Source of the DNA: Shimia sp022448905
GTDB taxonomy: Bacteria; Pseudomonadota; Alphaproteobacteria; Rhodobacterales; Rhodobacteraceae
Assembly (NCBI RefSeq): GCF_047126315.1
Contig: NZ_CP138953.1
Location: 2,914,001-2,978,000 of the forward strand
DNA: 64,000 nucleotides
Direction: 5' to 3'
A program made the position numbers and the translations under genes. The notes beneath the pieces are model-generated. The model was not told where the DNA came from, made no database searches, and saw nothing but the letters and a program-made list of their open reading frames with translations. Position 1 is the stretch's first letter, and each line of letters opens with the position of its first letter. Shown in pieces: positions 1-8,658 of this stretch.

Positions 1-52
1 CTCCACGTTTGGGAAAGGGAGGTGTGCTGCATGACATCAAAGGAGGCATACC

Positions 53-151
53 ATGTCACAGTCCAAGAAAGACCAGCCACGTAAGCCGGAAAAACAGTCC
101 AAACCGGCGCCAAGCAACACGCCAATCTTCAGCGATTGGGCAATGATCTAA
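53..151 (+). CDS. Small hypothetical protein, 32 aa
   Basis: I do not recognise a family. The frame encodes a 32-residue, Lys/Pro/Gln-rich, basic and hydrophilic peptide that ends in a short hydrophobic tail (IFSDWAMI). It has no membrane segment or cysteine. The support is a textbook Shine-Dalgarno, AGGAGG at 41-46, six bases before the ATG; that is better than most starts in this window. It lies 75 nt upstream of the TfoX-like gene on the same strand and may share its transcript. A chance frame of this length is common in GC-rich DNA, so confidence rests on the ribosome binding site. Confidence 0.45.
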   Translation: MSQSKKDQPRKPEKQSKPAPSNTPIFSDWAMI

Positions 152-226
152 ACACGCCGCAATTTGCAGTTTAAATGCTGTGGGCATCGCTTGCCCCTGC
201 CTGACCCTGCGGTCTAATGTGCCGCC

Positions 227-556
227 ATGTCAGAGCCAATTTCCAGCATTCGCAACCTGGGCCCAGCCTATGAAGAGGCCTGCGCCCGCGCCGGTATTTT
301 TACTGCGGAAGAAGTCCGCACACTGGGCGCGGATGAAACCTACGCCCGTCTGCTCAAGACCGGCACAAAACCGCATTTCATTGGCTATTATGTTCTGGTG
401 ATGGGTCTGCAAGGCCGTCCGTGGAACGATTGCAAGGGCAAAGAAAAAGACGCCCTGCGCAAACGCTTTGACGCGCTCAAGGCCAAGTCCCATGACAAAG
501 GTCGTTCAGACCTTGAGGCGGCGTTGAACATGATTGGCGTGATCGAAAAACGCTAA
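227..556 (+). CDS. TfoX/Sxy C-terminal domain family protein
   Basis: A 109-residue cytoplasmic protein that matches the C-terminal half of the competence regulator TfoX/Sxy. The match starts with the typical opening (ISSIRNLGPAYEEACARAGI) and a helix-hairpin-like region, followed by the conserved aromatic stretch around residues 45-60 (HFIGYYVLVMGLQGRPWND). The TfoX N-terminal domain is absent, which is usual for the short alphaproteobacterial versions. The role is therefore uncertain: stand-alone TfoX-C proteins are not proven competence factors. The ATG at 227 is the first in frame and gives a full-length domain. The gene stands alone, convergent with ndk, with two stem-loops between them. 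Confidence 0.85.
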   Translation: MSEPISSIRNLGPAYEEACARAGIFTAEEVRTLGADETYARLLKTGTKPHFIGYYVLVMGLQGRPWNDCKGKEKDALRKRFDALKAKSHDKGRSDLEAALNMIGVIEKR

Positions 557-598
557 GCCTAAACCCCGCCTTCTCCTTCCCCAAATATCCCGGGGAGT

Positions 599-618
599 GT
601 GAGGGGCTGGCCCCTCAC
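599..618. terminator. Stem-loop after the TfoX-like gene
   Basis: A perfect 8-bp stem, GTGAGGGG at 599-606 and CCCCTCAC at 611-618, closes a 4-nt CTGG loop 42 nt after the TfoX-like stop codon. No T-run follows on the + strand, so it is either a weak terminator or an mRNA 3'-end stabiliser. It sits next to an AAATATCCC motif that recurs in other gaps of this window. Confidence 0.35.
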
Positions 619-630
619 TCAACATCGCCA

Positions 631-666
631 CAAAAGAAAAACGCGAGAGGTTGCCCTCCCGCGTTT
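631..666 (-). terminator. Rho-independent terminator of ndk
   Basis: Read on the minus strand, the stem pairs 660-666 with 639-645 and 655-658 with 647-650 around a 4-nt loop, with one A-C mismatch. It is followed by a T-rich tract (TTTTTCTTTTG). It begins about 30 nt after the ndk stop codon, the expected place for an intrinsic terminator. Confidence 0.75.
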
Positions 667-695
667 CCATGTCGTTCTCGGTAAAACCGGTAGGC

Positions 696-1118
696 TTAGC
701 CCACCAGCTCCAGACCGGAGAAGAAGTATGCGATTTCAACCGCTGCGGTTTCTGGTGCGTCAGAACCGTGTACAGAGTTTTCGCCAACAGATTCTGCGAA
801 CTCGGCGCGGATGGTGCCGGCTGCCGCGTCTGCTGGGTTGGTTGCGCCCATAACTTCGCGGTTTTTCGCGATCGCGCCTTCACCTTCCAGAACCTGTGCA
901 ACGATTGGCGCAGACGCCATGAATTCGCACAGTTCGTCGTAGAATGGACGCTCAGCGTGTACCGCATAGAAAACGCCCGCTTGCTCTTTGGTCAGGTGGA
1001 TGCGCTTCTGTGCAACGATGCGCAGGCCAGCTTCTTCGAACTTGGCGTTGATTGCGCCGGTCAGGTTGCGGCGGGTGGCATCAGGTTTGATGATCGAGAA
1101 GGTGCGTTCCAGAGCCAT
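696..1118 (-). CDS. ndk: Nucleoside diphosphate kinase
   Basis: Transfers the gamma-phosphate from ATP to nucleoside diphosphates through a phospho-histidine, balancing NTP and dNTP pools in the cytoplasm. The 140-residue protein has the usual family length, the N-terminal MALERTFSIIKPDA and the active-site block around residues 110-125 (RAEFAESVGENSVHGSDAPE). In that block, the His of NSVHGSD is the phosphorylated residue. The start is set at MALERT; the frame stays open upstream, but the extra residues do not belong to the family. A GGAG sits just upstream of this ATG. It is monocistronic, divergent from the ABC-F gene, and ends in its own terminator. Confidence 0.97.
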   Translation of the reverse strand: MALERTFSIIKPDATRRNLTGAINAKFEEAGLRIVAQKRIHLTKEQAGVFYAVHAERPFYDELCEFMASAPIVAQVLEGEGAIAKNREVMGATNPADAAAGTIRAEFAESVGENSVHGSDAPETAAVEIAYFFSGLELVG

Positions 1119-1251
1119 GTCTGTATCTCCATTAAAGTGAGGGCCAGACACCACGTCTGGCCAGCATTCGAATTGGCGCTCCGATACCACGGGTTTGCGG
1201 ACTTGAAAAGCGATGATTGACGCCGTCGCAATACTGCGCCAAACCCGCCCC

Positions 1252-3102
1252 ATGCTTAAGATTTCAGACATCTCCTATTCCGTCGAAGGCCGCCCCTTGT
1301 TTGAGGGCGCTTCCGCAACCATTCCCACAGGCCACAAAGTGGGTTTGATTGGCCGCAATGGCGCAGGCAAAACCACACTTTTTCGCCTGATCCGTGGAGA
1401 GTTGTCCTTGGAAGGCGGCGGCATCACCCTGCCCCAGCGCGCCCGCATCGGCGGCGTTGCGCAGGAGGTACCCTCCAACGACGTTTCGCTGATCGACACG
1501 GTTCTGGCGGCCGACACCGAACGGGCGGCCTTGCTGGCCGAGTCTGAAACCGCCACTGATTCCAATCGCATCGCGGAGATCCAGACCCGTCTGAGCGACA
1601 TCGACGCCTGGAGTGCCGAGGCCCGCGCCGCCTCCATCCTCAAAGGCCTGGGCTTTGACCATGAGGATCAACAACTGCCCTGCTCTGCCTATTCCGGCGG
1701 CTGGCGCATGCGCGTGGCTCTGGCGGCAGTGCTGTTCTCACAGCCGGATTACCTGCTGCTGGACGAACCCACCAACTACCTCGACCTCGAGGGCGCGCTG
1801 TGGCTGGAGAACTATCTGGTCAAATACCCGCACACCGTGCTGATCATCTCGCATGACCGCGAGTTGCTCAACCGCTCCGTCGGCGCGATCCTGCATTTGG
1901 ATGAGCGCAAGCTGGCCTACTACACCGGCACCTACGATCAGTTTGCCAAACAACGCGCGGAGCAGCGTGCAGTGCAGGCCGCGGCGGCCAAGAAACAACA
2001 GGCGCAACGCGAGCACTTGCAAGCCTTTGTGGATCGTTTCAAGGCCAAGGCGTCCAAAGCCAAACAGGCCCAAAGCCGTGTAAAGATGTTGGAGAAAATG
2101 ACACCGATCACCGCGCCTGAAGATGCGGCCCGTGTGGTGTTCACTTTTCCCAAGCCCGAAGAGCTGTCGCCACCCATCATCGCCATCGAAGGTGGCTCGA
2201 CCGGCTATGGTGATACGGTGGTGCTCGATAAACTGAACCTGCGCATTGACCAAGACGACCGCATCGCCTTGTTGGGCAAAAACGGTCAGGGTAAGTCGAC
2301 GCTGGCGAAGCTGCTGTCCAGCCGCTTGGAACCGATGAGCGGCAAGTTCACAACCTCCTCCAAACTGCGCATCGGCTTCTTTGCCCAGCACCAGGTGGAT
2401 GAGCTCTACGTCGACGAAACCCCGATCCAGCACCTGATGCGGGAACGCCCCGCTGAAGGTCAGGCCCGTTTGCGGGCACGTCTGGCAGGGTTCGGCCTTG
2501 GCGCGGCGCAGGCGGAAACCGAAGTGGGTCGCCTGTCCGGAGGTCAGAAAGCGCGCCTGTCGCTCCTGCTGGCCACCTTGGATGCGCCGCATCTTTTGAT
2601 CCTCGACGAACCCACCAACCACCTCGACATCGAAAGCCGTGAAGCGCTGGTCGAGGCCCTCACCGCCTATTCCGGTGCCGTGATTTTGGTCAGCCACGAC
2701 ATGCACCTGCTGACTTTGGTGGCGGATCGCCTGTGGCTGGTCAAAGACGGAACGGTGAAGCCGTATGAAGAAGACCTACAGGCCTACCGAAAGCTGCTGC
2801 TCACCGCCGACAAGCCAGTCAGTTCCAAGCCAAAAGCCAAGCCAACCCCCAAACGCGCCAGCCGAGATGACATCCTCGCGCTGCGGGCGGAGGTGCGCAA
2901 ATCCGAACAGCGCGTCGAGAAGCTCAATGATATGGCGGACAAGCTGGCCAAGAAGCTGGCCGATCCGACGCTCTACGAAGACGAGAAGCTCGGCGAGATG
3001 GAAGTTTGGCAAAAGAAATACGCCGAAGTCCGGGATGCCCAGGACCGCGCCGAAGATCTTTGGATGAAGGCACTGGAAAAGCTGGAAAAAGCAGAAGCCT
3101 GA
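1252..3102 (+). CDS. ABC-F family ATPase (Uup/YheS-like)
   Basis: A soluble protein of 616 residues with two ABC ATPase domains and no membrane segment, as in ABC-F translation factors. Domain 1 has Walker A GRNGAGKTT (34-42), signature YSGGW (about 146-150) and Walker B LLLDEPTNYLD (about 168-178). A basic helical linker follows. Domain 2 has GKNGQGKST (about 341-349), LSGGQ (about 427) and LLILDEPTNHLD (about 448-459). The last 70 residues form a charged coiled coil as in Uup/YheS. ABC-F proteins act on the ribosome; the specific role of this member is not known. The start MLKISDISYS is chosen because it opens the ABC domain directly; an in-frame ATG at 1213 would add 13 atypical residues. 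Confidence 0.92.
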   Translation: MLKISDISYSVEGRPLFEGASATIPTGHKVGLIGRNGAGKTTLFRLIRGELSLEGGGITLPQRARIGGVAQEVPSNDVSLIDTVLAADTERAALLAESETATDSNRIAEIQTRLSDIDAWSAEARAASILKGLGFDHEDQQLPCSAYSGGWRMRVALAAVLFSQPDYLLLDEPTNYLDLEGALWLENYLVKYPHTVLIISHDRELLNRSVGAILHLDERKLAYYTGTYDQFAKQRAEQRAVQAAAAKKQQAQREHLQAFVDRFKAKASKAKQAQSRVKMLEKMTPITAPEDAARVVFTFPKPEELSPPIIAIEGGSTGYGDTVVLDKLNLRIDQDDRIALLGKNGQGKSTLAKLLSSRLEPMSGKFTTSSKLRIGFFAQHQVDELYVDETPIQHLMRERPAEGQARLRARLAGFGLGAAQAETEVGRLSGGQKARLSLLLATLDAPHLLILDEPTNHLDIESREALVEALTAYSGAVILVSHDMHLLTLVADRLWLVKDGTVKPYEEDLQAYRKLLLTADKPVSSKPKAKPTPKRASRDDILALRAEVRKSEQRVEKLNDMADKLAKKLADPTLYEDEKLGEMEVWQKKYAEVRDAQDRAEDLWMKALEKLEKAEA

Positions 3103-3144
3103 GCGTAGCGTTTGTTTCACCACTGACTGGAGCTAAAAACCACC

Positions 3145-3768
3145 ATGGACAGCGCCGCCTTCATCACGGCTTTTGTAACGCTTTTTGTGATCATCGACCC
3201 TATCGGGCTGTTCCCGATCTTTGTGTCCCTCACTCAGGGTGTACCGCAACGGGAACGCCGCAAAATCGCCATCCGCGCTTGTGTGACTGCTTTTGTCATC
3301 CTGTCGATCTTTGCCTTTTTGGGCGAAGCGGTGCTTGGCGGCATCGGCATTTCCATGCCTGCCTTCCGCATTGCTGGCGGCATTTTGTTGTTCCTGACCG
3401 CTTTGGACATGCTGTTTGAACGCCGCACCAAACGCCGCGAAGATCAGGCGGAAGAAGCCGAGGAAGACTATCCAGATCCATCGATTTTCCCGCTCGCCAT
3501 TCCGCTGCTGTCCGGTCCCGGCGCCATCACATCGGTCATTCTGCTCGCGGGCCAAGACACCGGCATTCAGACCACTCTCTCGGTCCTCGCCGTGGCGGCG
3601 CTCGTCTTGGCCATTGTCTTCACACTGTTCCTGACAGCCAGCGCGTTGGAGCGCCTGTTGGGCCGCACAGGCATCACTGTCATCACCCGCTTGCTGGGCA
3701 TGTTGCTGGCGGCCCTGGCGGTGCAGTTCATTCTGGACGGGCTCAAAAACTTCGGATTTGCAGGCTAA
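3145..3768 (+). CDS. MarC family integral membrane protein
   Basis: A 207-residue inner-membrane protein with about six hydrophobic segments, matching the MarC/UPF0056 family. It opens with FITAFVTLFVIIDPIGLFPI, the conserved first helix with its DP-G motif, and later has FPLAIPLLSGPGAITSVILL. A charged cytoplasmic loop rich in Arg and Glu (about residues 93-112) splits the protein into two three-helix halves. The biochemical function of the family is unknown; early links to multiple antibiotic resistance were not upheld. It lies 42 nt after the ABC-F gene and 4 nt before the protease gene, so the three are likely co-transcribed. Confidence 0.93.
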   Translation: MDSAAFITAFVTLFVIIDPIGLFPIFVSLTQGVPQRERRKIAIRACVTAFVILSIFAFLGEAVLGGIGISMPAFRIAGGILLFLTALDMLFERRTKRREDQAEEAEEDYPDPSIFPLAIPLLSGPGAITSVILLAGQDTGIQTTLSVLAVAALVLAIVFTLFLTASALERLLGRTGITVITRLLGMLLAALAVQFILDGLKNFGFAG

Positions 3769-3772
3769 CCCC

Positions 3773-4354
3773 ATGGAAGACGTCTCCTTCGGAAACCTCG
3801 CCTACCTGCTGCTTTTGCTGGTTATGGTTTTGATCTGGACCATAGGCTCCGGTCGCATCAACCTTGGCCAAACGTTGCGTTACGGCGCCATTTGGGCGCT
3901 GATCTTTCTCGGCGCCATCGCCGCAGTTGGCATGTGGGAAGACATCCGCAGCACCGTTACCCCCACTCAGGTGGTTTTGGCCGACGAAGGCCGCATCGAA
4001 ATCCCACGTAGCAATGACGGCCACTACTATGCCACACTGTCCGTGAACGGTGCGGAGGTGAATTTTGTAGTCGACACCGGTGCCACTGACGTGGTTCTGA
4101 CCCAAGCGGATGCCCGCCGCGCCGGTCTGGACCCAGACAACCTGCCCTACTTTGGCCGCGCCATGACCGCCAATGGCGAAGTGCGCATCGCGCCGGTGCG
4201 GTTGGAGGAAGTGGCTTTGGGGGACTACGTCGACACAAATGTCCGGGCCAGCGTCAACGAGGGTGAGATGGGTCAGTCACTCCTGGGCATGAGCTATCTC
4301 CAACTCTTCGATCAGATCACCATCACCGGCAGCAAGCTTATTCTGACACGTTAA
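3773..4354 (+). CDS. Retropepsin-like aspartic protease, TIGR02281 family
   Basis: A 193-residue membrane-anchored protein. Two hydrophobic segments (about 9-23 and 37-54) precede a soluble domain with the single aspartic-protease motif VDTGA (Asp101), which should work as a dimer as in retropepsins. The later block MGQSLLGMSYLQLFD is typical of this clan AA family, common in alphaproteobacteria. The substrate is unknown; a periplasmic location is inferred from the two membrane segments. The ATG at 3773 is 4 nt after the marC-like stop. The gene ends 9 nt before the convergent holC stop. Confidence 0.9.
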   Translation: MEDVSFGNLAYLLLLLVMVLIWTIGSGRINLGQTLRYGAIWALIFLGAIAAVGMWEDIRSTVTPTQVVLADEGRIEIPRSNDGHYYATLSVNGAEVNFVVDTGATDVVLTQADARRAGLDPDNLPYFGRAMTANGEVRIAPVRLEEVALGDYVDTNVRASVNEGEMGQSLLGMSYLQLFDQITITGSKLILTR

Positions 4355-4363
4355 GGTTGACGC

Positions 4364-4831
4364 CTAACCGCCTCCGGATTCAGCTTTTTTCTGCCAATTA
4401 CCAGTCTCTTCGGACCAGTATTGCGCCGCACAGCCCGCATCGGTCAGTGCCTTCCACTGACCCCGCGCATGTTGCACCGCCTCTGGGTCGTGCCCGTCAA
4501 ACAGGATGCAAACCCGCTCCACCGCATTGACCTCTTCTGCGCTCACATCGGCGCCGTCCACGCTCATCACGCAGCCAATAGCATCCGGGATCTCCGGCGA
4601 CGTGGTCAATAACACCGGCTGCAATGCATCATGCGGCCCGCCCGCCAAACCATGGGCCAGAAAACTTGTGTCCCCCAAAGCCCACAGTTTCTGATCCAGC
4701 CAATCCATCCGGCCTTCGTCGCGCCCTCGAACGACAATCTTCCACCCGGCCCCGCGCGCCTTTTCCAAAAGACGCGGCAGGGTGACCTCCATGGAATTCT
4801 GGGTCAGATGGTAGAAATAGGCCGCGCCCAA
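4364..4831 (-). CDS. holC: DNA polymerase III subunit chi
   Basis: The chi subunit links the clamp loader, through psi, to single-stranded DNA binding protein at the replication fork. The 155-residue sequence has the family pattern: AAYFYHLTQNSMEVTLPRLL at the start, then RVCILFDGHDPEAVQHARGQW in the C-terminal third, with the characteristic W-[KR]-x-L-T-D-A-G close to the end. Length is normal. It begins 3 nt after the pepA stop codon and is surely co-transcribed with pepA; this pepA-holC pairing is seen in many proteobacteria. Confidence 0.93.
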   Translation of the reverse strand: MGAAYFYHLTQNSMEVTLPRLLEKARGAGWKIVVRGRDEGRMDWLDQKLWALGDTSFLAHGLAGGPHDALQPVLLTTSPEIPDAIGCVMSVDGADVSAEEVNAVERVCILFDGHDPEAVQHARGQWKALTDAGCAAQYWSEETGNWQKKAESGGG

Positions 4832-4834
4832 GGC

Positions 4835-6301
4835 TTAACCCTCAAACTTATCCGCAACCAAGCGGCTCAGTGCGCTCACGCCCCAACCGGTGGCCCCTGC
4901 TGGCGCCAGCGCAGTTTCAGCTTTCACGCTGGCCACCCCGGCGATGTCGAGGTGAATCCACGGCGTGCCGTCCTGCACAAACCGCTGCAGGAACTCGGCG
5001 GCAGTAATCGATCCCGCCGGACGGCCGCCAACGTTTTTCACATCTGCAATCCGCGACTTCAGCTGTTTGGCATAGCCTTTGCCCAGCGGCATCCGCCACG
5101 CGCCTTCGCCCTCGGCTTCTGCGGCCTTCAGGAACCCGTTGCACAGCGCGTCGTCATTGGAAAACACGCCAGCGTTTTCATGCCCCAAGCCAATGATGAT
5201 CGCGCCGGTCAGCGTGGCCAAATCGATCATACCGGCTGGCTTAAACCGCTCTTGCGCGTAGTGCATCACGTCACACAGCACCAAACGCCCCTCAGCATCG
5301 GTGTTGATCACCTCAATGGTGTCACCTTTCATAGAGGTCACCACATCGCCAGGACGGGTTGCGCGGCCAGATGGCATGTTTTCCACCAGCCCAACCAGGC
5401 CCACTACATTGGCCTTTGCCTTGCGCAGTGCCAGAGCTTTCATGGCGCCTGCCACAACGCCTGCGCCGCCCATGTCCATTGTCATGTCTTCCATGCCTGC
5501 GGCCGGCTTCAGAGAAATACCGCCGGTGTCAAACACCACGCCTTTGCCCACCAGTGCCAACGGCGCCGCGTCTTTTTCGCCGCCGTTCCACTGCATCACC
5601 GCAACCTTGGATGGGCTCTCAGAGCCTTCCCCAACGGACAACAGCGCGCCCATGCCCAACTCTTTGAGCTTGTCTTCTTCCAGAACCTCAACCTCAAGAC
5701 CAATGTCTTTCAGCGCAACCAGACGATTGGCAAACTCTGTTGTGGTCAGAACATTTGCCGGCTCGTTCACAAGGTCACGGGTAAAGAAAGTGCCTTCCGC
5801 AACGGCCAACAAAGGTGCAGCGGCCGCTTCCACCTCGTCCGGCTTGCTCACCATCATGGTCACAGCACGCGCGTCCTCTTTGGCGTCTGCAGTTTTGTGA
5901 TCATCAAAGCCATAATCGCGCATGGCGATGCCAAAAGCGATTTCTGCCGCTTTCGGGTTCGTGCCTGCGAGAACAGTCAGCGCGGCATTGCCACGGACCT
6001 TCCCAAGACCCGCACCAGCTTTGCGGGCGTCCTCGACGGAACAACGACGCGGCAGGATCACAACGTCCACAGCCTCAGCCGCTACGCCCGCCGGATAGGA
6101 CAAGCTGAACACAGTGCCGAGGCTGGCGTCTTCGGCCTTGTCCTTCCGCAGACGCTCTACGGCGCCACGGTTCAAGCGGTTCAGGCGTCGCGCGCCCTGA
6201 TCCAGATTGCCTTCTGCCGGTACAAAGACCGCAATGCGCCCTTCCACACTGCCAATTTCATCCAGTTTGGTCTCTTCAAAAGAAATCGTCACAGGGCGCA
6301 T
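4835..6301 (-). CDS. pepA: Leucyl aminopeptidase (M17)
   Basis: A cytosolic dinuclear-metal exopeptidase that removes N-terminal residues from peptides and helps recycle them. The 488-residue length is standard. The C-terminal catalytic domain carries the metal and lysine block VGKGVVFDTGGISLKP and the M17 signature NTDAEGRL (about residues 333-340). The N-terminal 160 residues form the macrodomain-like regulatory part. The start is placed at MRPVTISFEETK; the open frame continues 92 codons upstream, but those residues run into the divergent lptF promoter. E. coli PepA also binds DNA; nothing here shows whether this one does. Confidence 0.96.
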   Translation of the reverse strand: MRPVTISFEETKLDEIGSVEGRIAVFVPAEGNLDQGARRLNRLNRGAVERLRKDKAEDASLGTVFSLSYPAGVAAEAVDVVILPRRCSVEDARKAGAGLGKVRGNAALTVLAGTNPKAAEIAFGIAMRDYGFDDHKTADAKEDARAVTMMVSKPDEVEAAAAPLLAVAEGTFFTRDLVNEPANVLTTTEFANRLVALKDIGLEVEVLEEDKLKELGMGALLSVGEGSESPSKVAVMQWNGGEKDAAPLALVGKGVVFDTGGISLKPAAGMEDMTMDMGGAGVVAGAMKALALRKAKANVVGLVGLVENMPSGRATRPGDVVTSMKGDTIEVINTDAEGRLVLCDVMHYAQERFKPAGMIDLATLTGAIIIGLGHENAGVFSNDDALCNGFLKAAEAEGEGAWRMPLGKGYAKQLKSRIADVKNVGGRPAGSITAAEFLQRFVQDGTPWIHLDIAGVASVKAETALAPAGATGWGVSALSRLVADKFEG

Positions 6302-6444
6302 CACATACCTCCAAAATCGCGTTTTGAAACACCTAACGCGCGCCTTCTCGCTTGACCAGAGCACATCGCCAGATAGCAGTTTCGCCACCCGGATATTTCC
6401 CCTAAAGTGCCGCTCAATAATAAGGTTCGGGGGATTCTTAGCAG

Positions 6445-7564
6445 GTGAGCAGATTCGACAGATATATCCTGTCGCAATTCCTGACTCTGTTCGGTTTTTT
6501 TTGCGCTGATCCTTGTGTCCGTCTACTGGGTCAATCGTGCGGTGTCGCTGTTTGATCAACTGATTGCCAGCGGCCAAAATGTCTCCGTCTTTCTGGAATT
6601 GTCGGTCCTGACGCTACCCAACGTGATCCGTTTGGTGCTGCCCATCGCTGTGTTTGCCGGCACGGTCTATGTGACCAACCGCTTGTCGAGCGAAAGTGAA
6701 CTGACTGTCATGCAGGCGACCGGCTTCAGCCCCTGGCGCCTTGCGCGCCCTGTCGCAATTTTCGGCGTAATCACCGCCCTGATGCTGTCCGCCCTGACCC
6801 ATTTTCTGGTACCGACAAGCAATGCCGAGTTGAGTAAGCGGCAAAAAGAAATCACTGAAAATGTGACCGCCCGCCTGCTGACCGATGGCACCTTCCTGCA
6901 TCCCGCAGATGGCGTGACGTTCTACATCCGTGAAATCACCCCAAACGGTGTGCTCAAGGACGTGTTTCTGGCCGACCACCGGTCCGAAGGTCGTTCCACC
7001 TCATACACCGCGTCCGACGCCTATCTGGTGCAGGATGAAAGCGGCCCTAAGCTCGTTATGGTTGATGGGTTGGCGCAACTGCACCGGCACGACACTGACA
7101 CGCTGATGACCACTAACTTTGCTGACTTTTCCTATGACATCAGTTCCCTGATTGATCCGGGGTCTGCACCGCGGGTTTCAGCTAAGCACTTTCCGTCTTG
7201 GGAAATCATCGGAAACAAGGAAGCCATTGCACAGGAAACGGGAGAGAGTATCGGAGGCATTACCGAGGATTTACATGATCGGTTTGCGATGCCGCTCTCC
7301 ACGATAAGTTTCGCCTTGATTGGCTTTGCCATGTTGCTGGCTGGCGGGTTCAGCCGTTTTGGGGTGTGGCGACAAATTATCGCCGCCTTTGTCATTATTG
7401 TCATTCTGGAAGCCATGAAAAACGCCATTGCCGATCCGGTCCGCGCCAACCCGGAGCTTTGGCCATTGATGTATGTGCCAAGTTCTCTTGGCTTCGTAAT
7501 TTCTGGTATTCTGCTTTACCTCTCCGCCAACCCTATTCGGTGGCGCCGGAGGGCTGCAACATGA
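6445..7564 (+). CDS. lptF: LPS export permease LptF, apparently frameshifted
   Basis: LptF pairs with LptG as the membrane part of the LptB2FG extractor that pulls lipopolysaccharide from the inner membrane. A GTG at 6445 starts a typical LptF N-terminus (SRFDRYILSQFLTLFGFF), but this frame breaks at a run of eight T (6495-6502). It resumes one base over with ALILVSVYWVNRAVSLFDQL, and continues through the jellyroll domain to the last helices. Seven T would restore one frame. The downstream frame alone has an in-frame TGA at 6482, so it cannot supply the first membrane helix. LptF is normally essential, so a sequencing error, slippage or recoding is more likely than a dead gene. The stop overlaps the lptG start (ATGA). 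Confidence 0.85.
6495..6502 (+). repeat. T8 homopolymer at the lptF frame break
   Basis: Eight consecutive T interrupt the first transmembrane segment of lptF. The family sequence needs seven to stay in frame. The site is where a homopolymer sequencing error, replication slippage or transcriptional slippage would act. Confidence 0.8.
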
Positions 7565-8658
7565 CCGTGCACATTTACTTCGCACGTAAGTTCCTCTGGA
7601 TTTTCATTGGCATCTGCACTGTGTTCTTTGTGTTGACCGTGTTGGTCGACATGATGGAGCAAATCCGCCGCTATGATGTGGAAACCGTAGGTTTTGGCAA
7701 AGTCCTGAACCTCACCTTGCTCCGCACGCCGGAAAGCCTCTACCAACTCATGCCACTGATTGTGATCCTCGCCACGATCGCGCTGTTCATCAATCTCTCC
7801 CGAAGCTCTGAACTGGTTGTGGTCCGCGCCGCCGGGCGCTCCGGCATTGTTTCGGTGCTCTCGCCCACCACAGTCTCCTTGATCATCGGCCTTTTATCCG
7901 TGACCACGCTCAACCCCATCGTGGCCGCCACCTCTGTGCAATATGAGCTGCAAAGCGACATGCTGAAATCCGGCGGCCGCAGCGCATTGTCACTGTCGGA
8001 TGAGGGCATTTGGTTGCGTCAGGGCGGCGAAGCGGGCCATGCAGTAATTCACGCCGGTAGCACCAACGCCGATGCCTCTGTCTTTCTCGACATCACCATT
8101 GTCACCTACGCGCTGGAAGGCGGACCGCAAAAACGCATTGAAGCTGATTCCGCCCGTTTGGTGGAAGGCGGCTGGGAACTGTCCAACGTGCGGTCTTGGC
8201 CGCTAGTTGTCGGCATCAATGAAGGCGCAGAACCGACACGTGAAGACGCGGTGACTTTCCCAAGCACCCTGACCGCAGATCGCATCCGCGAGCGCTTCGG
8301 CACGCCGTCCTCCATCTCGATCTGGAAACTCCCGGCGTTTATCGAGGAACTCAACGACTCCGGCTTCTCTGCGCGCCGCCATCAGGTCTGGCTGCAAATG
8401 GAACTGGCCCAACCGCTCTTCCTGATGGCCATGGTTCTGGTGGCCTCTGCCTTCACCATGCGCCACACCCGTTTTGGCAGCACCGGCATCGCCGTGCTGA
8501 CCTCGGTGTTGATTGGCTTTAGCCTGCATTTCATCCGAAACTTCGCCCAGATCCTCGGAGAAAACGGTCAAATCCCAGTGATGCTCGCCGCTTGGGCGCC
8601 GCCGATTGCAAGTGTGCTGTTGGCTCTTGGCCTGCTGTTGCATATGGAGGACGGATGA
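7561..8658 (+). CDS. lptG: LPS export permease LptG
   Basis: Partner of LptF in the LptB2FG complex. The 365-residue protein has the YjgP/YjgQ layout: two helices near the N-terminus after TVHIYFARKFLWIFIGICTV, a coupling region with LLRTPESLYQLMPLIVILAT, a periplasmic jellyroll domain (about 100-260), and three C-terminal helices. The frame is intact, unlike lptF. The ATG overlaps the lptF stop by 4 nt and its own stop overlaps the lptD start in the same way, so translation of lptF, lptG and lptD is coupled. Confidence 0.95.
   Translation: MTVHIYFARKFLWIFIGICTVFFVLTVLVDMMEQIRRYDVETVGFGKVLNLTLLRTPESLYQLMPLIVILATIALFINLSRSSELVVVRAAGRSGIVSVLSPTTVSLIIGLLSVTTLNPIVAATSVQYELQSDMLKSGGRSALSLSDEGIWLRQGGEAGHAVIHAGSTNADASVFLDITIVTYALEGGPQKRIEADSARLVEGGWELSNVRSWPLVVGINEGAEPTREDAVTFPSTLTADRIRERFGTPSSISIWKLPAFIEELNDSGFSARRHQVWLQMELAQPLFLMAMVLVASAFTMRHTRFGSTGIAVLTSVLIGFSLHFIRNFAQILGENGQIPVMLAAWAPPIASVLLALGLLLHMEDG

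Noticed and set aside
1738..2706. A 322-codon open frame on the - strand
   Set aside because: Antisense to the ABC-F gene, whose motifs are all intact.
4631..6355. A 574-codon open frame on the + strand
   Set aside because: It is antisense to pepA and holC, with His/Arg/Gln-rich sequence typical of a reverse-strand shadow and no family likeness.
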